Shown: positions 60,240-64,000 of the stretch, piece after piece
Position numbering within the stretch: the stretch's first letter is position 1
How the letters are laid out: the number at the start of each line of letters is the position of its first letter
DNA from: an uncultured Eubacteriales bacterium
GTDB lineage: Bacteria; Bacillota; Clostridia; Peptostreptococcales; Anaerovoracaceae
Direction of reading: 5' to 3'
Length of the DNA stretch: 64,000 nt
Assembly (NCBI GenBank): GCA_902786815.1
Contig: CADADV010000014.1
Span: forward strand, 1 to 64,000
Made by a program: the position numbers and the translations under genes
Notes under the pieces: model-generated
Seen by the model: the letters and a program-made list of their open reading frames with translations, nothing else
What the model was told of the DNA's origin: nothing
Databases searched by the model: none

Positions 60240-60245
60240 TACTTC

Positions 60246-60475
60246 GTGTCGCGACAGCGGCATGGTTTTTGTGCGAGCAGGAGCAATCCGGCAGCGAGCA
60301 CACTAGAAGATATTTTTAGACGCCGAAACAGTTGGGCAGCGCGCGAACGCATTGCGAAAGCACAGCGAAAGCAGCGGCGCAACCGAGTAGGCAGGACCGA
60401 ACCAGTTTGATCCGGCAGCCAGCCTTCGGGCGGGGCGAGACGGAAACAAACCCAGTAGGCAGAAAGGAAGACGCA
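60246..60475 (+). promoter_or_regulatory. Long 5' leader of rplM-rpsI
   Basis: About 230 untranslated bases with several small stems, for example GCC-TTCG-GGC near 60422-60431. Ribosomal protein operons often use such leaders for autoregulation (L13 binding its own mRNA). I cannot match it to the known L13 leader from sequence alone. Confidence 0.4.
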
Positions 60476-60910
60476 ATGACAAAATCATTCATCGCGAAGC
60501 CGGCAGAGGTCGAACGCAAGTGGTACGTGGTCGACGCTGACGGTCAGAACCTGGGAAGAATGGCATCACAGATCGCTGCGATTCTCAGAGGCAAGAACAA
60601 GCCGACTTACACGCCGCATGTTGACTGCGGAGATTACGTAATCGTGATCAACGCTGAGAAGGTAGCAGTCACAGGCAAGAAGAGACAGGAGAAGATCTAC
60701 AAGAGACACTCCGGTTATCCGGGCGGACTCAAGGAGACCAACTTCGAAGACATGATGGCGAAGCACCCGACAGAGGCTGTCAGACATGCTGTTAAGGGCA
60801 TGATGCCGAACGGAAGACTTGGCAGACAGATGTACAAGAAGTTAAAGGTTTATGCAGGACCTGAGCACAATCACGCAGCTCAGAAGCCGGAAGTTCTGGA
60901 TATCAAGTAG
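60476..60910 (+). CDS. rplM: 50S ribosomal protein L13
   Basis: The 144-residue protein has [55 protein letters not shown] and [21 protein letters not shown] 60476 follows AGAAAGGAAGACGCA. The upstream open frame has no ribosome site. It is followed by rpsI after 17 bases, the usual order. Confidence 0.97.
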   Translation: MTKSFIAKPAEVERKWYVVDADGQNLGRMASQIAAILRGKNKPTYTPHVDCGDYVIVINAEKVAVTGKKRQEKIYKRHSGYPGGLKETNFEDMMAKHPTEAVRHAVKGMMPNGRLGRQMYKKLKVYAGPEHNHAAQKPEVLDIK

Positions 60911-60927
60911 GAAGGGAGGATCTGAAA

Positions 60928-61323
60928 ATGGCAAAGACACAGTACTACGGAACAGGTAGAAGAAAATCATCAGTCGCCAGAGTAAGACTCGTCCCTGGCA
61001 CTGGCAAAATCACAGTGAACAAGAAACCACTTGATGAGTATCTGGCACTGGACATCGTGAAGAGAGAGGTTACAAGACCGTTTGTGATCGCAGGATGTGA
61101 AGGTAAGTTCGACGTTATCGCTACCGTTGAAGGCGGCGGTTACACAGGACAGGCCGGAGCCCTGAGACACGGTATCTCCAGAGCTCTTTGTGAAGCAGAC
61201 AGAGAGGCGTACAGACCGGCTCTGAAGGAAGCAGGCTTCCTGACAAGAGATTCCCGTATGAAAGAAAGAAAGAAATACGGACTCAAGAAAGCTCGTAGAG
61301 CAAGCCAGTTCTCAAAGCGTTAA
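60928..61323 (+). CDS. rpsI: 30S ribosomal protein S9
   Basis: The 131-residue protein has [39 protein letters not shown] and the terminal [17 protein letters not shown], whose last Arg reaches the ribosomal P site. ATG 60928 follows GGAAGGGAGGATCTGAAA. Confidence 0.98.
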   Translation: MAKTQYYGTGRRKSSVARVRLVPGTGKITVNKKPLDEYLALDIVKREVTRPFVIAGCEGKFDVIATVEGGGYTGQAGALRHGISRALCEADREAYRPALKEAGFLTRDSRMKERKKYGLKKARRASQFSKR

Positions 61324-61349
61324 GCGAGAGATTCATTCAGGCGAAAACA

Positions 61350-61373
61350 AAAGGACCTGCAAAGGTCCTTTTT
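61350..61373 (+). terminator. Terminator after rpsI
   Basis: AAAGGACC-tgcaaa-GGTCCTTT followed by TT and GTTT. The tail runs into the next promoter. Confidence 0.85.
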
Positions 61374-61378
61374 GTTTG

Positions 61379-61387
61379 TGTTATAAT
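61379..61387 (+). promoter_or_regulatory. Extended -10 promoter giving a leaderless message
   Basis: TGTTATAAT fits TGnTATAAT perfectly. The expected start, 6-7 bases after the box, is the ATG at 61394. Confidence 0.6.
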
Positions 61388-61393
61388 AACAGC

Positions 61394-62254
61394 ATGAGAT
61401 TTTTAAGAGGCTTACTTGCTATTGTACTGGCGCTGATCCTGATGGCATCCACGGCGCTGGCCCTCGGCTCATTCGCAATGAGCAGGGCAGTTTCCGAGGA
61501 CGCGGTGAGGCAGGCCATTACAGAGACAGATGCGGTCGGACAGCTGACCGGCAACATCATCATACAAAACACACTCAATCTCGGCGGCGAGTACGGGCCG
61601 GAGATGCAGGCTATCCTCAAGTCGGACGCCATGACGGACTTTTTCACAGAGTATACGGCCAGAAGTCTGCAGAGTCAGGTCTACGGGACAGAACTGGAGG
61701 AAATCGGGTCAGACGCACTGAATGAAGCCTTCAGCAGGGGCATGGATGAGTGCCTGGAGAACGGGACCGTGACGATGGACGAAGGAGAGCGTATGATCTT
61801 TGATCAGGCGCTGAACACGGCCATGCCGAATCTGACAGAAGGTGTGAACTTCGTTTTGGATCAGATGCAGCTGACGGACTTTGTCGACGAGGATACTTCC
61901 CATCAGGTAGAGCTCGCACAGGCGGCAACGTCGGATGAGGTCAGGTACGGTGCGGCAGGGATCGCCATCATGGCGTGTCTGCTCCTGATTGCCCTGTACT
62001 GGCGCAGCAAGATGGGTTTCCTGATCAGCGGCTTGATCGTGCTGTTCGTCGCAGCGTTCTTCTTCATGCTGTCGATCATGCTCGGACAGACGATGGAGTC
62101 CGGCGGCAGCAGCATCGTGTTATCAAGGAAGATGCTCTTCGTGATGTTGTCGTACGGGTCAATAGCGGCAATGCGAACGGGCGCTGTCTGCGGCATCGCA
62201 ATGATCGCCGCATTCCCGGTGTTCAGGCTTTTGTTTAGAAATAGGAGGCGTTAA
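61394..62254 (+). CDS. Membrane protein of unknown function
   Basis: The 286-residue product starts with a membrane helix (MRFLRGLLAIVLALILMAST). A large outside part of about 170 residues has helices such as DECLENGTVTMDEGERMIFD, and three more helices lie near the C terminus (AAGIAIMACLLLIALYW; FLISGLIVLFVAAFFFMLSIM; TGAVCGIAMIAAFPVFRLLF). It ends FRNRRR. I do not recognise the family. There is no ribosome site before ATG 61394; the -10 box spacing suggests a leaderless message. DUF169 follows two bases downstream. Confidence 0.75.
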   Translation: MRFLRGLLAIVLALILMASTALALGSFAMSRAVSEDAVRQAITETDAVGQLTGNIIIQNTLNLGGEYGPEMQAILKSDAMTDFFTEYTARSLQSQVYGTELEEIGSDALNEAFSRGMDECLENGTVTMDEGERMIFDQALNTAMPNLTEGVNFVLDQMQLTDFVDEDTSHQVELAQAATSDEVRYGAAGIAIMACLLLIALYWRSKMGFLISGLIVLFVAAFFFMLSIMLGQTMESGGSSIVLSRKMLFVMLSYGSIAAMRTGAVCGIAMIAAFPVFRLLFRNRRR

Positions 62255-62256
62255 CA

Positions 62257-63045
62257 ATGAGTTTCGCGGAATTTGAAAAGGAAGTAGCCCTCCAGGGCAA
62301 AGTCATGGCGATCAGCCGTGTGTATCTGAAGGATGAGGAACCGAAGCACACTTTCGGCTGCATCTACCGTCTGTTTGACCGGATCCTGGGAGGAGAAACG
62401 ATCGTTACTGGGCTCGGCTACTGCGGATGCAAAGGCTTCGAGAGCAACAGCGGCCTCAAAGATGAGCTGCCGTGTATTCCCGGCGGGTTCGGTAAGTTCC
62501 TGACGACAGGCTCCAAAGCCCAGTGGACGCCGGACGGCGAGCGTTTCAAGTGCGATGAGGAAACAGCCTATGCGCTGTACGATCTACTGCCGAAGAACAT
62601 CATGGAGGACGGCAAAGGCGGCCGCTACGACGGGTTCAAATTCGAGCCGTACCGCGAAGGACTGGATTGCGACGTGGTAGTATGCTTTTGCAATCCTGAC
62701 CAGCTGTCGGCGGTCATCGTCCTGCACGGATACGACAAGCCGGAGTACGACAGAGTCATCGCCACGACGACAGCAGGCTGCGCTTCACTGGTGCGGATCC
62801 CGATTGCCGAAAAGCGCCGCGAAAAACCGCGCGCCGTTATCACGGGAAGCGATCTGGCCCAGCGGAAATTCAGAGGGGAAGATGAGATCGCCATCGCGAT
62901 CCCAAGCGAAGATTTTGAGTATATGATGAGCGTTACGGATGAGTGCTTCTTCCACGCGCCGGTGTGGAAACCGATCCGAAACAGGCTGCGCAAGGACGAG
63001 CATCTGCAGGATGCTTGCTTCACAGCCCTTGGAACGGTGGAATAG
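62257..63045 (+). CDS. DUF169 protein
   Basis: The 262-residue protein matches DUF169: VYLKDEEPKHTFGCIYRLFD, GYCGCKGFESNSGLKDELPC, a late block VVCFCNPDQLSAVIVLHG, TTTAGCASLVRIPIAEK and AIAIPSEDFEYMMSVTDECF. The repeated cysteines suggest metal binding. Function unknown. ATG 62257 follows AGGAGGCGTTAACA, and the gene is in an operon with the membrane protein upstream. Confidence 0.82.
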   Translation: MSFAEFEKEVALQGKVMAISRVYLKDEEPKHTFGCIYRLFDRILGGETIVTGLGYCGCKGFESNSGLKDELPCIPGGFGKFLTTGSKAQWTPDGERFKCDEETAYALYDLLPKNIMEDGKGGRYDGFKFEPYREGLDCDVVVCFCNPDQLSAVIVLHGYDKPEYDRVIATTTAGCASLVRIPIAEKRREKPRAVITGSDLAQRKFRGEDEIAIAIPSEDFEYMMSVTDECFFHAPVWKPIRNRLRKDEHLQDACFTALGTVE

Positions 63046-63129
63046 CGCCGGCAACATGAAGCGGCTGCGTGGAGGCGCGTGGCTGTGCGGAAGCACAAAA
63101 CGTAAAATAATAGACAAGAGGTGAAATGA

Positions 63130-64000
63130 ATGTTTGAAAACTTGAAGAAATTCAGTCCGGATGGTTCCAATGGTGGAGGAGATCCGACTCCGGAAACTTG
63201 TACGCATGACTGCGGCAGCTGCCCAAGCGGCGGATCCTGCGGAAGTTTTGACCCGGCGTCACTGCTCGAAGAGAGCAATCCATACAGCAACGTCGGCAAA
63301 GTCATCGCTGTCGTCAGCGGCAAAGGCGGCGTCGGCAAGACGCTCGTGACTTCGATGATGTCAGTCAATATGAGCAGACGCGGACACAGCGTAGGCATTA
63401 TGGACGCTGACGTGACCGGCCCTTCGATCCCGAAGGCTTTCGGCGTGACAGCCAAAGCAGAAGGATGCGATGAGGGGATTTTCCCGGTCCTGACATCCAC
63501 AGGCATCAAGACTATTTCCGTCAACAACCTGCTTGAAAACGACACGGATCCGGTGCTCTGGCGCGGACCGATCATCGCAGGATTAGTCAAGCAGTTCTGG
63601 ACGGACGTCATGTGGGGCGAGACCGACTATCTGTTCGTGGACATGCCGCCGGGAACGGGCGACGTGCCGCTTACCGTATTCCAGTCCATTCCGGTCGATG
63701 GGATCATCATCGTCACATCACCGCAGGATCTGGTTTCCATGGTCGTTTCCAAGGCGATCAAGATGGCTGAAATGATGAACGTTCCTGTTCTGGGAATCGT
63801 TGAGAACTATTCTTACTTCAAGTGTCCGGACTGCGGCAAAGAGCATCAGATTTTCGGACCGAGCAAGGTCGAAGAGGTTGCTGAGGAGTTTGGCCTCGAC
63901 GTGCTGGCCAAGCTGCCGATCGATCCCGCACTGGCGGCGCTTTGCGACCGCGGCATGATCGAAGCGTTCGAAGGCGACTGGCTCGACCAGGCAGCGGAGA
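63130..64000 (+). CDS. Mrp/NBP35-type P-loop ATPase (3' end outside window)
   Basis: The frame is open to the window end, giving 290 visible residues. N-terminal cysteines (CTHDCGSCPSGGSC, residues about 23-37) are followed by the ATPase core with SGKGGVGKTLVTSMMS, DADVTGPSIPKAFG, YLFVDMPPGTGDVPLTV and CPDC in the late part (near 235). Such proteins carry and transfer iron-sulfur clusters. ATG 63130 follows AAGAGGTGAAATGA. The end is cut after residues WLDQAAE. Confidence 0.9.
   Translation, partial: MFENLKKFSPDGSNGGGDPTPETCTHDCGSCPSGGSCGSFDPASLLEESNPYSNVGKVIAVVSGKGGVGKTLVTSMMSVNMSRRGHSVGIMDADVTGPSIPKAFGVTAKAEGCDEGIFPVLTSTGIKTISVNNLLENDTDPVLWRGPIIAGLVKQFWTDVMWGETDYLFVDMPPGTGDVPLTVFQSIPVDGIIIVTSPQDLVSMVVSKAIKMAEMMNVPVLGIVENYSYFKCPDCGKEHQIFGPSKVEEVAEEFGLDVLAKLPIDPALAALCDRGMIEAFEGDWLDQAAE

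Overview
The window looks like a chromosomal segment of an anaerobic, probably host-associated Clostridia bacterium. I would guess the Anaerovoracaceae / family XIII group, but this is inference from gene content, not a search. Pointers are the dense one-direction gene packing, strong AGGAGG-type ribosome sites, TTGACA/TATAAT promoters, CoA-dependent fermentation genes (3-hydroxybutyryl-CoA dehydrogenase, a 4-hydroxybutyrate/butyrate-type CoA-transferase, a CoA-acylating aldehyde dehydrogenase, a biotin-dependent decarboxylase), a Rho with a long N-terminal extension, large repeat-rich surface proteins, and no respiratory genes. Base composition is moderately G+C-rich, except for one visibly A+T-richer island near 58.6-60.2 kb.

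Layout. 1-3.4 kb: 3' part of a giant repeat surface protein. 3.4-4.9 kb: small ferredoxin, a QueG-like iron-sulfur protein and, between them and the next gene, a compact type I toxin-antitoxin locus (30-residue membrane peptide plus a convergent small RNA). 4.9-9.6 kb: PAP2 phosphatase, DUF6125 protein, a peptide deformylase-nitroreductase fusion, AIM24-like protein, P1 peptidase and an acidic lipoprotein. 9.6-16.7 kb: aroA (reverse), NUDIX hydrolase, PepSY-like lipoprotein, DUF1847, an HtrA-type protease, DUF1934 and DUF1846 proteins. 16.8-19.1 kb: glucose-6-phosphate isomerase and 3-hydroxybutyryl-CoA dehydrogenase. 19.4-28.4 kb: rho, DUF1385, prmC, tilS, ftsH and a PucR-type regulator. 28.6-34.6 kb: glyA, a three-gene biotin-dependent decarboxylase operon, coaX and a dihydrouridine synthase. 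34.7-40.2 kb: a 1589-residue secreted InlB-repeat protein and a lipoprotein made of two cystatin-like repeats. 40.3-45.2 kb: CoA-transferase (reverse), a PadR/HAAS/DUF4097 three-gene unit, and a SucD-like aldehyde dehydrogenase (reverse). 45.4-51.2 kb: A24 peptidase, DUF5688, truA, dCMP deaminase, a TagO-like transferase and a MATE exporter. 51.4-58.6 kb: the complete F1Fo ATP synthase operon. 58.6-60.2 kb: an insertion-like module. 60.2-64 kb: rplM-rpsI, a membrane protein, DUF169 and an Mrp-type ATPase cut by the window end.

The most unusual segment is 58.64-60.20 kb. A single reverse-strand gene with its own promoter encodes a 339-residue protein with a likely PD-(D/E)XK nuclease core. On both sides lie units of about 216 bp, in direct orientation, each holding three hairpins built on the same nine-base core (TATCACGAT ... 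ATCGTGATA), and each unit has inverted ends (AGCCAATA ... TATTGGCT). Different hairpins have different outer bases that still pair, which suggests selection for the fold. This looks like a self-contained repeat-plus-nuclease element inserted between the ATP synthase terminator and the rplM promoter. I do not recognise it as a named system.

Energy metabolism is a second theme. The decarboxylase operon here has the carboxyltransferase, OadG-like and biotin-carrier subunits but no membrane ion-pump (beta) subunit. The ATP synthase c subunit lacks the glutamine that typifies Na+-binding rings. The CoA-transferase, SucD-like dehydrogenase and 3-hydroxybutyryl-CoA dehydrogenase fit fermentation through 4-hydroxybutyrate or crotonyl-CoA to butyrate.
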